DNA of 64,000 nucleotides from Scolanthus callimorphus (GCA_033964015.1 CM066915.1:13229573-13293572); one strand, 5' to 3'; shown: positions 19,721-34,100, counted from the first letter of the stretch. The notes: generated by a model from the sequence alone, not told the origin. Numbers and translations are program-made.

Positions 19721-20731
19721 GTACTGTCGCACTTTGTAATAATTGACGCACTTTGTAATACCTGACGCAATTTGTAATAAAGTTGACGCACTTTGTAATA
19801 CCTGACGCAATTTGTATAATAAAGTTGACGCACTTTGTAATAAAAAAGCTGACGCAATTTGTAATAAGCCACTGTCGCAGTTTGCAATAAAAAAGCTGAC
19901 GCAATTTGTAATAGCTCCTGTCGCACTTTGTAATAAAGCGTATTACAAATATGGTTGGCTTCACAAATTTAAAAAAAAGATTAGTATTAGTAAAATTTAT
20001 TATTAGTATAAAATGTCAGAGTTGTTAGAGGGCAATGTAAACAATGATCGGCAAGTCAATATTGTGTGTCCCTCCAAAACCCAAAACGTAAGAACATAAA
20101 TTTATATTATGGAGTGGCCATAGGGGGAGATGTTTTTAATATAGGGTTACCTAATTAATGCCCCAGCCCTGCGCAGGAAAATAGTGCCCCTCCCCCACAG
20201 TTTTACTCAGATGTTTCCTTGTTATCTTTTCTCATAAATGGCAGCAAATATAAACCAACTATGTTTCATGTACACGATTGAGCCAGAGGCATTGGCCCAT
20301 TGGGATTGACTTCGCTTGACCTCGCGAAAACAAACTTCGCTAGAAGGCCGGACCGTGGCGACTCATAAGCTTTCTTACACTTACGAGACCAGTATCGCCA
20401 CCATTGTAATAGCTAGGAGATTATCACGGAATCGCCTCTTTACGTTTTTAATGTTGTTCGTGTGATTAGGCCAGCACAATCCAAAAGAATCAAGATGATT
20501 TTCTATAGAATTAACTTTATTACATATTGCGTCAGGAGATTATTACAAATTGCGTTAGCTTTTTTTATTACAAACTGCGACAGGGGTTATTACAAATTGC
20601 GTCAGCTTTTTTATTACAAAGTGCGTCAACTTTATTACAAATTGCGTCAGTTATTACAAAGTGCGTCAACTTTATTACAAATTGCGTCAGGAATTACAAA
20701 GTGCGTTAATTATTACAAAGTGCGACAGTAC
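19721..20731. mobile_element. Foldback element with tandem-repeat arms
   Basis: Left arm 19721 to about 19945 and right arm about 20515-20731 are inverted copies. Each is a tandem array of a GACGCAATTTGTAATA or GACGCACTTTGTAATA unit with short variable spacers. The outer ends are GTACTGTCGCACTTTGTAAT and its complement. The flanks share ACTCGC, a possible 6-bp target duplication. The interior has no recognisable transposase. Confidence 0.8.
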
Positions 20732-21360
20732 ACTCGCACTTTACATTCCAAACGCCAAACTGCGTAACAATAACATACAGAACAAAACATATGGGTTGTG
20801 TATCATTAATAGTTTCTCAAAAGTACTAAAATCCAGAATTTTTTTACCACCAATATATTTTTTTTCTTTAAGAACGTTTTTTTGCCAGGCTATTCCCTAC
20901 TGGGTTCCTCGGTAACCGCCCAAACAAAAAGAGTGTGTGACGTGTGGAACACAGCAGCATCGACATTAATTGCAAAACTAAGAATGCACTTAGCTAACTG
21001 AAAAAGGTACACCCTGAGAGACGCGTAGCCAACTTAGTGTAACTGGAACTCCCGAACCTTCAAAAATCTGCCCGAGATCAACAAGGGCTAGCCTGCGTAT
21101 AAAGCCGACACCTCTAGCGCTCGCCGATCAATTGACCTCAGTAACGCTATATTTCACGCAAATACAAACACAAAAAACAAGTAGGGCAGGGATCCAAGAT
21201 ACATCGGCATCATGTATTTATTTTCTGCAAGTGTGTATGTGCGTATAAATTTATAGCTTCGGATCCACTGCCGGAAAAAACAAATTGACCTTTTGGTTTG
21301 CTAATATTTCCTCGTTCTTTTGCCACAGTCTTCCAAGGAAACCTGTGCAGCTCGTATACC
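20732..21360. other. No gene recognised
   Basis: Includes a solitary TAGCCTGCG at 21090 resembling the end of the short MITE family, without a partner end. Confidence 0.45.
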
Positions 21361-21690
21361 CGGGGGGGGGGGGGGGGGGGGGACTCCAATGTTTTTGGGG
21401 CGGGGGTGCTCGTCGTACCTTTTAGGGTTTAAAATCAGGCCTCTGGTACCTTTTAGGGGGTAGAATTTGAAAACTTGCAATTAGAGGTCCGTTCTAGCAA
21501 ATCACACTTGTTGGTAGCCTGAATTTCAGACGTATTTTCCCTCGTAAAAAATACGAGAGAAAATTACGAGGGAAAATACGTCTTGTTGGTACCTTTTAGG
21601 GGTCAAAATCAACTTAGCGACGCCATTTTAGGTACCTTTAAGGGGTAAAATCGAAAGTTCCCGACGAGTACCCCGACGAGTACCTTGTTG
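21361..21690. mobile_element. G-tract MITE relic
   Basis: G x21 at 21362-21382 is followed by GACTCCAATGTTTTTGGGG and several TACCTTTTAGGGG units. An inner hairpin at 21528-21583 has a 19-bp stem (AGACGTATTTTCCCTCGTA). Part of it (CACACTTGTTGGTAGCCTGA) is shared with the 50670 element in the opposite orientation. Confidence 0.6.
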
Positions 21691-22168
21691 CCCATCACGT
21701 TTACTCGGTAGAATATTTTCTAATTTTATTAGCATCGTTGCTTGAATAAATATTGTCAGCTTTCATAGTTAGTGCAAAAACGACACCTTCGACAGAGAGC
21801 TTTTATGGCGAAATGAATAAACATTTTGTGATAAGAACGTTTGTATGCCGAGATTTATCGCGCTATGAATAAACATTTCAGATAACAACTCTTTTTATGC
21901 AGGCTATTCCTGCATTTTCCATATTAATGGCGGGCAAAATAATTAATGTCTACTTAGTAATGAAATACAGCAGAGGCGCGCGTTTGAATTACATCTGCCG
22001 CCGCTCAGATATTTTTAGCGGTGATTAGAATTTCAAATTAAGTCCCTCCCTATTATTTAGTTTGTCTTCTTTAAAATACACATAAAGCGAAGACAGTCAA
22101 AAATCGCTCACGGGCAAGCCTAACAACCTACTGCCAAATGGTATCCTGCAAACACCACCAAATGCCGG
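21691..22168. other. 5' flank of the K2P channel gene
   Basis: No element recognised. The promoter and 5' UTR of the channel gene should lie here. An upstream ATG at 22162 is out of frame with the channel ATG at 22169. Confidence 0.45.
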
Positions 22169-25100
22169 ATGGATAGAGGCAACCTTCGCTTGTTGGTTCT
22201 GATAATTGTTTATATATTTTATCTTGCAATCGGAGCTGCGATATTTTCGTCTATCGAGGGGCCGTATGAGCATCGAGTCGTCAAAAATTTAATAGCCAAG
22301 AGGGAAAGATTTCTAGCGCGAAATCCGTGTGTGTCCGACCATGAGCTGGAGGAGTTTATCAAGGAAATAGTCATTGCTCGAGACCAGGGAATTTCACCCA
22401 TGCGAAATATCACCATTCCTGGATGGGAGTTTGGTTCAGCGTTCTTCTTTGCCGGAACAGTAATTACAACTATAGGTAAGTCAGTTAGCTCTTAAGTGAC
22501 ATTTTGGTCCCCGTATTGCCCGAGGACCGAACTTTATATTAAATGACTTCTCGCTCTTGTATTATTTGGCAAGAGAAGTTCAATTTGCACTTAACTGTTA
22601 TCCCAATCTGAATGCAATTTGTAGAATACGATATCGAACATTCACATCTGAGCATTGTGAAATGCAATAAGGATCAAACAAAACAAATAAAAGAATAATG
22701 CTATTAGAACTGAGCGCCGAAAGATTGATTCTTAGGACGTTAGTGAGCGAAAGATTTGTTATTATTTCAATTCATTCTCAGGGAAGTATAAGACAGCGGA
22801 GTTTCTTATTGCTCTTGTTTTGATGCTTTACCAATTTTAAACGGGAAACAAAATTTGTTTGTTGTTTTGCGTAGAAGCCGGAAATCGTTCAATTTCTTTT
22901 TGCTCGACTTTTGGCAATTGTTATTCAGCATTTAGGTAATATGTTCAATGCACAGTGTGCTTTGCCTTTCCTCTTTACAAGTCTGTCGGGCCGTGTCTAG
23001 TGTTTCTAGCATCTACTGTATAGGGTATAGGCCCGGCGGCAGGTGGCAATAGACACACGTCTAGTAAATTAGTAAACATAATAAAAAACATCGCTTTCTC
23101 AGTGCTGGAAGCTTAAGTCATACTCAATAAGATGTGCTTTGTATTTTAAGGTAAATAGAAACGAGTTTGTACGGAAAATCAACGCATATAATGTGATTTA
23201 ATAGTACTGTCTACTTTTCGCCTGATGTTTGTATACTTTCTCGAATTCTCGTGAATCTGACTGTGTGCACTATTAGGACATACTACGTTTTCATGAAATT
23301 CTTTCCCTCAGAAATCGATCACCACAGTTAAATGCCAAACTAGTGTTGGAAAATCTGATATTTCTTTTCTTGAGATATTTACAGGCTGTCAGTATTATTG
23401 ATTCTAGTAATCTCTCCTAGGAACACGAAGTGAACAGAAAACATGCAAAGCACATCCCCCATTTACAAATGAACGCAGGCCTGTTCAATATTTATTTATT
23501 AAGAAAGTCAGTGAGGGGCCTTACTAATCCAAATATCTAGTTTCTGCTCTCAAATACCCAACATGGTGTACGTTTATGCCTCTGTTAACGAGTCTATATC
23601 GCAGTGAAAGCCTCTAGGGAACGCCTAAAACAGGTGGCGGAACAGGTGACCGAAGACCAGCGCAATTTTCAGAATTTTTTTCCGAAGAATTGGCGGTTGT
23701 ATTACTGCGGTTTTCGTAATTCTGCGAACTCTCGCTATTGATTTCCAACCGTAAAACCGCCTTCTGGCTTCCGTCAATCAAACTCCCGAGTCTTTTCGTC
23801 GTTACTCTTTGTGCTTTTTGATTGGCCAGCGCCTAAGCAGTGCTAAAATGGCTTCCTGTCGCGACAGCAACGTTACGTGCTGGCCAATCAAAAAGCACAA
23901 GAGTAGACTCGGGAGTTTGATTGACGGAAGCCAGAAGGCGGTTTGACGGTTGGAAATCGTTAGCGACAGTTCGCAGAATTATGAAAACCGCAGTAAAGAC
24001 ACGGAGATATCAGGTTTATCCAGGATCTCTATCAGATTTTCCCAAACTCCTAGTTGAACTGCAGTCGAGTAAATGTATATCATACGAAGAAAACTTTGAG
24101 ATCCTAAGTTGAACAGCCGGAACTTTCGGTTCGTCATGCCAAATCTTATCTCGTATAAAAAGTACTTTATCATTTTCACTTCTCATATCTGCATTGCCGT
24201 CCCTTCTAGATTGTGTTTGTAACCACTGTGGTGGATAACAGGCGATAACGCTCTCTATCCACAAATAGTAATTTGCGGCAAATTCCACTAATATAAAGCC
24301 AGAGAGAGTCGCCATTTGAATAAACTACAGACGACTCAGCGAATATCAGTTCTAAGGAGAGAGTTAGATTAGCATTTTTTCGACTCGCGATAAAACAACT
24401 GACCAAACTAAAGCCCCGTTCACACGTACCCGGATATTTTTTAATCCGTAACTTTTACTTCAAATCGAATTCGCCCCGTCCACACGTATGCGGATATTTT
24501 TGAATCCGAAACTTTCGGATACGGCTATCGTCCACACGCATCCGGCGAATTCACAGACAAATCCAATCCATCCGTATCAGAAAATATCCGGATTCGACCG
24601 TTCACACGCATCCGAAATGTTATCGGATTCAAAAATTTCCACTCTGGAGATCGGATTAAAAAATATCTGGATTCGTCTGCGAATTCGCCGGATGCGTGTG
24701 GACGATAGTCGTATCCGGAAAGAAAAAGTTGCGGATTAAAAAATATCCGGATCCGTGTGGACGGGGCCTTAAGAGAGGTTTGCACTAACGATCACCTGAA
24801 GGTTGCAAAATTTTTTTTTTCAAATCTCTCAAAATTGGCTCATCAAAAGGGTTTTGGTCACAGTCTCGAACGATACAAGTTTTAGATGCATCGGATTTTT
24901 ATTTTGGTCAAATTGCATGAACATCCGAAAATTTGCCCAATTTTCGGTTTTAGAGCGTGATTTTACCGTTCCCACAAAAAGACTAAAAATACCTACATTT
25001 CCAGCTCGTGGTGGCAAACAAATTTCAGAGCCCAAAAGCAGACATAATTTCGAACATATGGAGTAGTTTTGTATGATCGTAAGACAAATAAAGAATATTT

Positions 25101-28100
25101 TACAGATATTTTAATGTTTTACATTTTTTCCCTTGTTTCACAAGGCCCAAGTTCGATGGGCTATTTCGCCAAGGTTACATGGAAAACTAGATAAATAATT
25201 ATATAACGGTGAAGAGTAATACCCTTTATTAATATCAAATTAGTTTTTCGGGTAGTTTGAATTGGAGGCCGCGACAGTCGCCAAACTGAACCCAATAGAG
25301 TCCTAAAGTGATGACGTCACAAAAACAAAATTTTCGATTTATCAATATTTGTTCCTTGATTTTGAGAGGGCATACGATTGAAAGCTACACACCAAAAATG
25401 AGGTGAATCGCTTGAAACGCGACCGAGATATGGCCCGTTGAATACATAATTATCCTTAACAAATCACTGTATTTTTGGTTCAGTTCATAAAGTTATGAAC
25501 TGAGTCCAAAAATACAGTGATTTGTTAAAGAAAATTATGTATTCATTGGGCCATAGCTCGGTCGCGTTTCAGTAGATTCACCTCATTTTTTGCATGCAAC
25601 GTTTTCGAAGTTGGTCTTTCATTATCCGTGGACAAAAATCTGAAATTCGAAATTTTACAAATTTGTGACGTCACACTTTAGGACTCTATTTCGGCACAAA
25701 TTTAGCGGTCTTTCGAGAGCAAACACGCGATATTACTTACCGTAGATCACGTTCATTCCACTGAACTCTCGAAATGACCTCTTGACATGGTCTCCAATAA
25801 GTAGAGTAGGCCTTTAGGTCATCTCGAAGAAATTTGAGTCGTTTTTGAAGACGTGAAAGAGATCGGATGGCACCTCTTCCGAAAACTGTTAAATGTTACC
25901 TAAGGAACATTTATGTTGAATTTTGTGATTGTACGATGAAATCATGATCTCTGAGGGTAGCACGAAAATGTGACCCAAAACTCCCCATTCCCCCCTTGCC
26001 GGACATTTGTTGCACCCCCACCTAGTCCAATGTGAAGGGCACCATACAGGAAGAATTGTCATGGTCTTGTTTATCTATAACCCTTTAATACCAAAGAAAT
26101 ATTGGGAAATTAGGAAATAGACAAAATTGCCCCTACCCTCCCCCCCCCTTTGGTCGAAATGATGGCACCCCTCCCGAAAACTGATTTATTTCACCTAAGG
26201 AACATTTGGTCCAAATTTGGCGCCTTTACGCCCTTAACAGACTCTACTACTCTTAAGAAACAAGCAAAGAGCCCGGTGCGCTTCTAAAAATTGAACGGTA
26301 CGCATCGTGAATAACTTTCCACTCGGAAGAGTTCGCTTAGTAAATGTGTCGATGCATTGCGTGCGTAGAATCAAGAATCAGCTTGAAGACCCTCAAATTG
26401 CGTGATTCCCAAAGTAAAGCACGCGCTGGACTTAGCCAATCAGAATCGAGATAGTGAGTACAATCATGTACAATGTATAATAATATTATGTAAGCTGTCG
26501 GAGATTGTAGGGGCCAGAATCTATAACATTGATTTAGTGACTACCGGGTATGCGAGTGCGTTTCTACTAATCAAATATGAGTGAGGTACTGTTAAGACTA
26601 TATTGCCGCACCCTAGTTGTAATCATATAGCCACGAGTGTGAACTCATCAGTAAAACAGTGATTTGAGTAAATAACCTACAAAACCCAAACTGTGCGTCT
26701 TGTCCCGCGGATCATTCCGGACAAAGCAGTAACCAGCTGATCTCTTGCTCTCAAATTAGCCAATCAGATTGAGTTTTGTTACATCGCCAAGCGTTTAGTC
26801 CAAACATGTTGTAAAACATATTGCAATCGAGCATAAAAACGTTTCCATCTCCTTAGATAAACTGGGTTTGACTTTCTAGTTTTTGCTTCCCAACACTACG
26901 AAAATTCGAGTATCTCTAGCTGAACCTAAGAATATTTCGTTTTAACAAACAATCACTTGCGCACCGGGAAGAGTAGTCTTATTGTGCTACTCCCTATATT
27001 GGACTATACGGGGATGCTCGTCCCGAAAGGGGTAGGGTTTTCAGGCTGGAGGTATTAGAAAGGGGTAAGGTTTTCAGGCTGGGTATAAAGAAGGGAGGGA
27101 AAATTGCAATTTTGGTATAAAAGGGGTCTGTATTTACCGGTTTTTCAACCGCAACGCGGGGGCAAAACCATTTCTTTTTTAACAAAAACAAAGCCCATTC
27201 AAAGTCAAACTGATTAATTAAGGGGTACCTTTTCAGGCTTGGTATAAGAAAGGGGTACCTTTATCGGCTTTGTTGTTGCTCTAGTTGTTGCGCACGTGAA
27301 GAGGCAAATGTACGACTTGGCTTGTGATTGTTTACTTGATTTCGAATATACAGTGGGCCGGCATAGTCGATGCCTGTTGCCTGGAACGTCAGAGATCATT
27401 TAACACTTGATGGGGTGAGAGGTGGTGTTGTTACTGAGCGAAGAGGGGGCCCTTCCACTCGTCTACATGTGACACATCTAGAAATCACCTTATGTCTGAC
27501 GTCCTTTTGGTATCCAATGTGTTTGTCTGATTTGTGTGGGAGTTTCACCTACGCCGCGGGTGCATAGTGTCTGTGTGCGCAGACTCGATCACTAGTTCTG
27601 TAAGATGGCTATTTTGAGGAAGGAGTACAGGCCCCGGTTGTTCAAAAGCCGATTAACTTTAACCCAGAGTTAGGATTTAACCCTGGGTTATCTTCTCTAA
27701 TCCAGGATTAACTAACTCGGGGTTAAAATGCTGTTTCTCGAAAGAAGGTTAAGTCAAAATTAATCCTGGGTTAGCTAAACCAGAGTCAACTCAATTTAAC
27801 TCAAGATTAACCCGGTAAATCCAGTTTTACTGCCCCAAAAAAACTAGAAAAACACACCTGCTCGTGCTGAATAGTTCTAGATTAGTTTTAGTGTAATTAC
27901 AAGTTTTTCGCAGTGATCATTTCATCTTAGATATTTTGCACAAACAAAGTAGTTTTTTCGAAAGTCTGGCAATAAGACTTGCGCTGAATGAAGAAGTATT
28001 CCTTTTCGAAAACATGATAAATAATTTAGGAAGACTAGCCTTTTCATTATTGTCGTTTAGATTTCCTAGCAAATGCCTTCTTTTCATTAAGGCAAAGTCC

Positions 28101-31100
28101 ATTTCGTTCTTTAGTAATAAATCGACTGTTTCAGTGCAGAAAAAGAGACGAAAAGCTCACATTTTGTTTTGTTGCCGTATGCTGCCACAACACCTATTAA
28201 AATCATGTCGAAATCTTAACTTTGTTTGCAAAAAAATCGACTGATTTTATTCATACAAAACTTATCAATGACATGACTGATTCTCGACTTACGATCTGCA
28301 AGAGGACCTCTGTTTTCATGTAGTTTGCCTTGGCTTTCGAGTTTCCAACCCGCCAACTTGTTTTACAGAAGATCCTTCTTCGCCACTTTTTTGGTACGAG
28401 AAATGCTGGCAAAACATAGCTAAATGTATATAGTTGTTACCACCAGTTGAAGCTACAGTTCCCCTCTTATCTTTTCTGCTGGGCGAAAGATGAATCAATA
28501 AAAAGAAAAGCTATGTGTGTGGTTTCTTTAGAAACACTGCCAGTTTCCAAACTGCAATTTTTGTGAGAGAATCACGTGGTACTTTGGATTCATGTCATTC
28601 TAAATTTGGAAGTGTCACGCAAGGGTATTATAATAGTTTGTTTTTGTTAATAGAGTAACGTTATAGATCTTGCGATCGGCTGCAGATACTTCGAAAGACT
28701 AATTGTTTTTTTTCCCGGCCACAGTTCAATAATTCTCCACTCGCACTCTTCAAGTTTAAATGATTTGCAAGCTTTCAAAACAAAACAACTTATTTCATTA
28801 CACTCGATAGCTTGAGGTCAGACCCCAAAAACCTCGGCAAACATGTATAAATACATTTTCAATAATAATTAATGGCCCAATAGTCACGTTGTCCTCTTTT
28901 CTAGTGTCATTCTAGTGTTTTGTTCTACCGCTGATAGCCCAGTTAAACCTGGATTAGCGATTTAAACCACCCCAAGAGGTGTGTTAAATTTAACCCTCGA
29001 TTTGTCGTATTTTAAACCGGATGAAAGTTAAACCACTTTCTAGCAACACCTCTAGCGCGCGTGCTCAAATTTAATCCTGGATTAAACCTGGATTAAATTT
29101 AATCGGCTTTTGAACAACCGGGGCCAGGAAATTTTGCGTCAAATGATGCGATAGACTCATACACCTCAAATGATGCGAAAGACCTCATACATCCATATGC
29201 TAATAGTGTTTCCATGGTAACACGTTTGGCTATAGAAGTGATTCCTGGAAAAATAGGTAAAATCTGTGAAATATCCCCTAAGTTGTGAAAGTCTTCGAAA
29301 CTTTCCTGATTTGTTTGTCAACACAACCCAGTGTATTTTGGCAAAGTATTGTAGTACTTCACTTGTAGGTGAATAAGTTTCAGATTTTTCCTATTTTTTA
29401 AACAGACAGCCCTAGGGTCAATAGCGTTACCATGGAAACAGTAAGAAACATGTCAGAGGTTGTGGTTTTGGTCCTTCTTTGTTATTACCAAGTTTTAAGT
29501 GAATCTAACTATCCCAAACAGAATTATACATAAAACATTGTTGGCCTCTTTTGCCCTTGTCTTGTTGTGACGTCATTTTTTGCTAATTTGCATAAGTAAA
29601 AATCTTCAATATCTCTGAAACCAAAAGAGCTATGAACGCGAAATAAACGGCATTCTTCCTTATTTTGAATTTGCAATAAAATAAGCCATTAAAATTTCAG
29701 CCTTGAGTAGCCCTTTAAGTATTCACAGAGTTTTGCTCCTAAGAGAGCGGCTAATAGTTCCAGCCTTGGTAGGGTTTGTTTTTTGACGGGCGTTTTTTTT
29801 ACTTTTGGCTATTAGGAAGATTGTTGAGGTCCTTTCTGTTGATGATTTTCGTAAGTAAGCGACTGCACCATAAGCTAGAGTGCTACTATCACAAAAAATG
29901 TGAAGTTGATACTGTGATGTGTTGTCTATATTGTATGATCTTGGTACGAAAATAGGAGTCAAATCTTTGATCTCGCAAAACCACTGTGCCATCGTTCTCT
30001 GTGTTCCTTCCGTAGCTCCTCGTCCCAATCGATATCTAGTTTCCATATTTCTTGGAGCATGATTTTAGCTTTGACCGTGAAGGGTTCGACAAATCCTAGA
30101 GGATCGAAAATTTGTGATGCAATACTGAGCACTGTTCGTTTTGTCGCTCTACTGGCGTTAAATGTTTCTGTTTCTTTGACTGTTTTGTCTAGCAATAAGG
30201 ATATTGTTTCTGTATCGGCATGCCATTCTAGACCGAGGACCTTCACTGTTGTTGGCGCTCCTGTGCCGTCTTCTTGAATTTTCTTGTTCAGTTCGCTTGC
30301 ATTTGATGTCCATTGTCGGAGGTTCATACCTGATTCTAGTAATGGCTGCGTGCTGTTGTGTAATATTCTAAAGCTTTAGCCTCGGTGGGTGCACCAGTTA
30401 CTACATTGTCCATATACATTGTGTGCATAAGGTCCTTCGCTACCCAGTCTTTCTTTTTGTTGAAGTGGTACTGTAAGGTTGCGTTGAGTAGGAAGGGTGA
30501 TGGGGCCTGCACCAAACAGGACTCGACGAAATCGCACCGTCTTCAAATTACCATTGCTTGCGGGATTGCAGATATTTCTTAAGGTATGAGTATACCTTTG
30601 AGGGGTGTCGCGGAAAAAAAATTCGTATAGCGTCACAATTTACACCACAATCGTCGTTCATATGTCATTTTAAAGCGAAAAGGTTGGTCTATCCGATGAA
30701 TAATTTTGTTTTCATTATATTGTAAATGAACATATGTTTTTTTAGCTCTAAAGAAAAAAGTACCGACTTTCTTTAAAAAGTTCCAGCTTTTTCCAATCAA
30801 ATTGCACAGCTCCAAATTTAAGCAAAATCTATTCTTTAGAAGGCGATCTAAAAAAAGGTGTGCGGGATTTTGATTTTCCTTTCAAAACATATTTTATGCT
30901 AATTTTTGTGTTAGCATTGCCAAAAATATCGATTTTCAACCTGTTTTACGTGATATTTCCGCAAATACGTAAAATATCGATAATCCCGCACACCTTTTTT
31001 CAGATCGCCCTCTAAGGAATACATTTTGCGGAAATCTGGAGCTTTTAACATTAACTGGAAGTGGCAAGAGCTCTTAAAAATCAAAAATTAGTACTTTTAC

Positions 31101-34100
31101 TTTGAAACACAAAACGACGAAACGATCCATCAAATTAACGTTGCATAGAAATGTACCACTTAGTAAGTAAGGCCGTTCCATAAGCTTTAAAACGATATAT
31201 AAATGGCCCTTGTAATGTAAATAATGACGCGACAGTGATTTTTTTCGCGAAAAATGACATCCCTCGCGCAAAGGTATACTCATACCTTAACCAGAGGAAT
31301 CGGTTTGCGTCTCTGTCTATTGGATCTATTTCAATTTGAAGGAATGCTTTTTCTATGTCTGCAACGAGGCCGAAATTGTGGCGCCTAAAATTCAGTAGAA
31401 TGCGTGTTAAGTCTTGCATTAGGTTTGGCCCTGTGTGCAGGCAGTCGTTGAGGCTTAATGCTTTAGGAGACGCCCTTGCTGATGCATCGTAAACTATACG
31501 AGGTTTTGTAGTAGCCCTATCGGCCATGAATACTGGAAAATGTGGGATGTAATGCACAGGCCCTTGATGTGTCTTAGGATCTACAACCTCTTCTATAAAT
31601 CCTGAGGCGATCTGTTCTTCTAATTGTTCTTGTACTTTGTAACTAAATTTGGGTCTTTTTATTGAGACTGTGCAACAACTGTGTTAATCGTGTTCTGCTT
31701 AAATAGAAGTTAGTGGGCAAGTCGTCTTTATTTTCTTTCCATGCGAGTCTGACACTATATCTTCCGCTTGACGGTTTGAATGAAATTGTTTCTTGAAATG
31801 ACTTAATGACCATATCGTTTGTGTTTTCTTCAGGTATGTTGTTGATTTCCCAAAACTTGCTCAAAAGCTGACTAAGCTTATCATCTTCATTTGTCTTGCT
31901 AGTTTGAGCGTTTGTTAACTGACATAATGTGTTGTGCGTGCAATCTTCGATATTGGGCGTTGGTCCCGATAGTAACCATCCGAATTTGCTTTGTATAGCT
32001 ATCCATTTATCGTCGTATGATTTTCTTGTTTCCGATAATAATTTGGTTGTAGTAGTCTATGCCTATAAGGATATCGACGTTATGTTCATCTGCCGCTTTG
32101 AATTTGTCTGCTAGATCGAGAACTTTGAATTCTGCGGGAACGTTAACTTGTTGAAGTGTGACCGATAATGGGAGGCAGATGATTGGCGTTACGAGAGCTT
32201 TGATGATGATATCCTCCGAAAGTGAATGTAGCGTGAATGAGACGACTTCATAAGACTTTTGTTGGCTTTCGGTAGTTCCGAATGTGGTTATGTTAAGCTT
32301 TTCATTGTGTGTGGATTGCAACTTGAGTTTGTCTTTTTAAATGTGTCGTGATAAAAGTTCTTTGGGAACCTGTATCTATCAAGATGCGTGATTGGCATGT
32401 ACGTGAGGATCCGCTTGCTTTGGCCAGGGCAGTTTGCATAAGAGTGTTAGTGTTTGTTGATTTTGTTACTAAATTGGTCACTACGGGAGTTTGCGGATCA
32501 TTAGGTGGGTTTGATTTTGATTGATCGTTTTGCTTAGACTCTTCTTCTTTGCTTTGTTATGAATTTGTTTCGCAGAGAGAAGTATGATGTTTTTTGTTTG
32601 CAATGAAAGCATCTTCCTCTAGATTGACATTTGCGTTCGCTATGTCCTGGCCTTGCGCAATTGAAACAGAGTCGTTTTTCTGCTAGTATGGCTCTCCTTT
32701 GGGCGACAGTTTTAATAGTATCACATTGGTCTGGACCATGCCTGCCATCGCAATATACACATGGCCTTGGTTCATTTCTTTCGTTTCGCTGACTAGGGAG
32801 ATTTGTGTTTCTTTGTGCGTTTGCTAATAGCGCGCTAGCTGTAGGTAAGGGGGCGTCTGCGATAGGTGGATCGTTTTCTACTTTTAAGTGCCCTTTTTCT
32901 CTCGTCTCTTTCTCTTGACGGAGTGCTATTCTTAGCTCATTTAACGAACCATCTGCTGAGGAGTTAGCTCTAAATATTTGACAGCGCAGTTGTTCTGGCA
33001 GTTTCTTTAACAATATTGGTATTAGTAGGCTTCCATAGCTGTATGTTTCAACCCTAATGCTTCTAATGCGCGGATGCTGCTTTCACAATTGTCGTAAAAT
33101 GCTCTTAACTCGTGTATTTCGCTTGATGTTGTTCTAATTTTCGACAGTGCTTCCATGAGCGTTAATTAGAATTTGCTTCCTTCCAAAACGATCCGTCAGC
33201 ATTTGGATGGCTTTCTCGTAATTTAGTGACGAAATAGATAAGCCTGCAATAGCGCGTGCAGCTTCTCCTACAATCATTCCTTTTAGGTAGTTCATTTTAT
33301 CCACGTTCGATAATGCCGTATTAGTGTGAATTGCATTGGAATAACTGTCCCAAAATGTAAGCCATTCTAAAGGGTTTCCATTAAATTGTTGTAAACTGAG
33401 CTTTGGTAATTTAACGTGGATTTTGGGCGCTGTTTGTCTTTCTTCTAATTGACTAATTTGGAACGAACTCACCGTGGGTTGCTCTTTCACTTCAATTAGT
33501 TCTTGAATTTTCAGGATCCAGAATTCGATGTTGTCTTGGAATGTGAGCGCTAAATCCGTTTGCTCATGTGTATCTTCGTCACTTACCATGACGTCTATAA
33601 TTTTCTGATCCATTTTTGTTACTTCATCTAGTCTCCTCGATAGTCGTTCCACGATGGCTTTCAGTTCCTTCCGATCGATCTTGTCGGTTTCTGCCATAAT
33701 CCTTTCCGCGCGCTTTATGTCCGATGTGCAGTGTCCTTTGTAGGTGCCCCTGACAGCCTTTAAATGTGCGATCCCTGCCTTGGGTTGGGTTTCGGCACCA
33801 ATTTGTGAGATTGACTGAGGCAGATCTACCCTGGCTTCGACATTCTTCTCTGATAGATTGATTAGGAATACAATTTATGACGTGATAATTAGAGTTAATT
33901 AGTGTTGAGACTGAAAGATTCCATATTCCATAACACTAAAATTGGTATAAAGAAGGGTCGTACAAAAGTTTTTGGAGTACCCCCCCCCCCCCCCCCCCCC
34001 TCCCCCTCCGCGGGGCGAGAACGAGCCCATAGCTAATATTCATGCGAGTTTTATACCTACGCACACACTTTTCATGTATTTTTGTATTTTTAGACTGGCC

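Larger units (their letters stand above)
27265..33810 (-). mobile_element. BEL/Pao LTR retrotransposon remnant, antisense in the K2P intron
   Basis: In minus-strand order: gag-like, zinc knuckles, aspartic protease, reverse transcriptase, RNase H and integrase segments, all disabled by frameshifts. It is split by a TTAA element (30583-31286) and by non-BEL sequence from 27630 to 29714. RNase H stops at a TTAA at 29715, and the integrase resumes only near 27620, so the connector region is missing. GGTGCCGAAACC (minus strand, near 33798) fits a BEL-type primer-binding site and places the LTR edge near 33804. No left-hand LTR was found. Confidence 0.82.

Noticed and set aside
19674..19964. Cysteine-rich repetitive frames in both foldback arms
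   Set aside because: Translations of the GACGCA(A/C)TTTGTAATA array; the same happens at 20462-20915.
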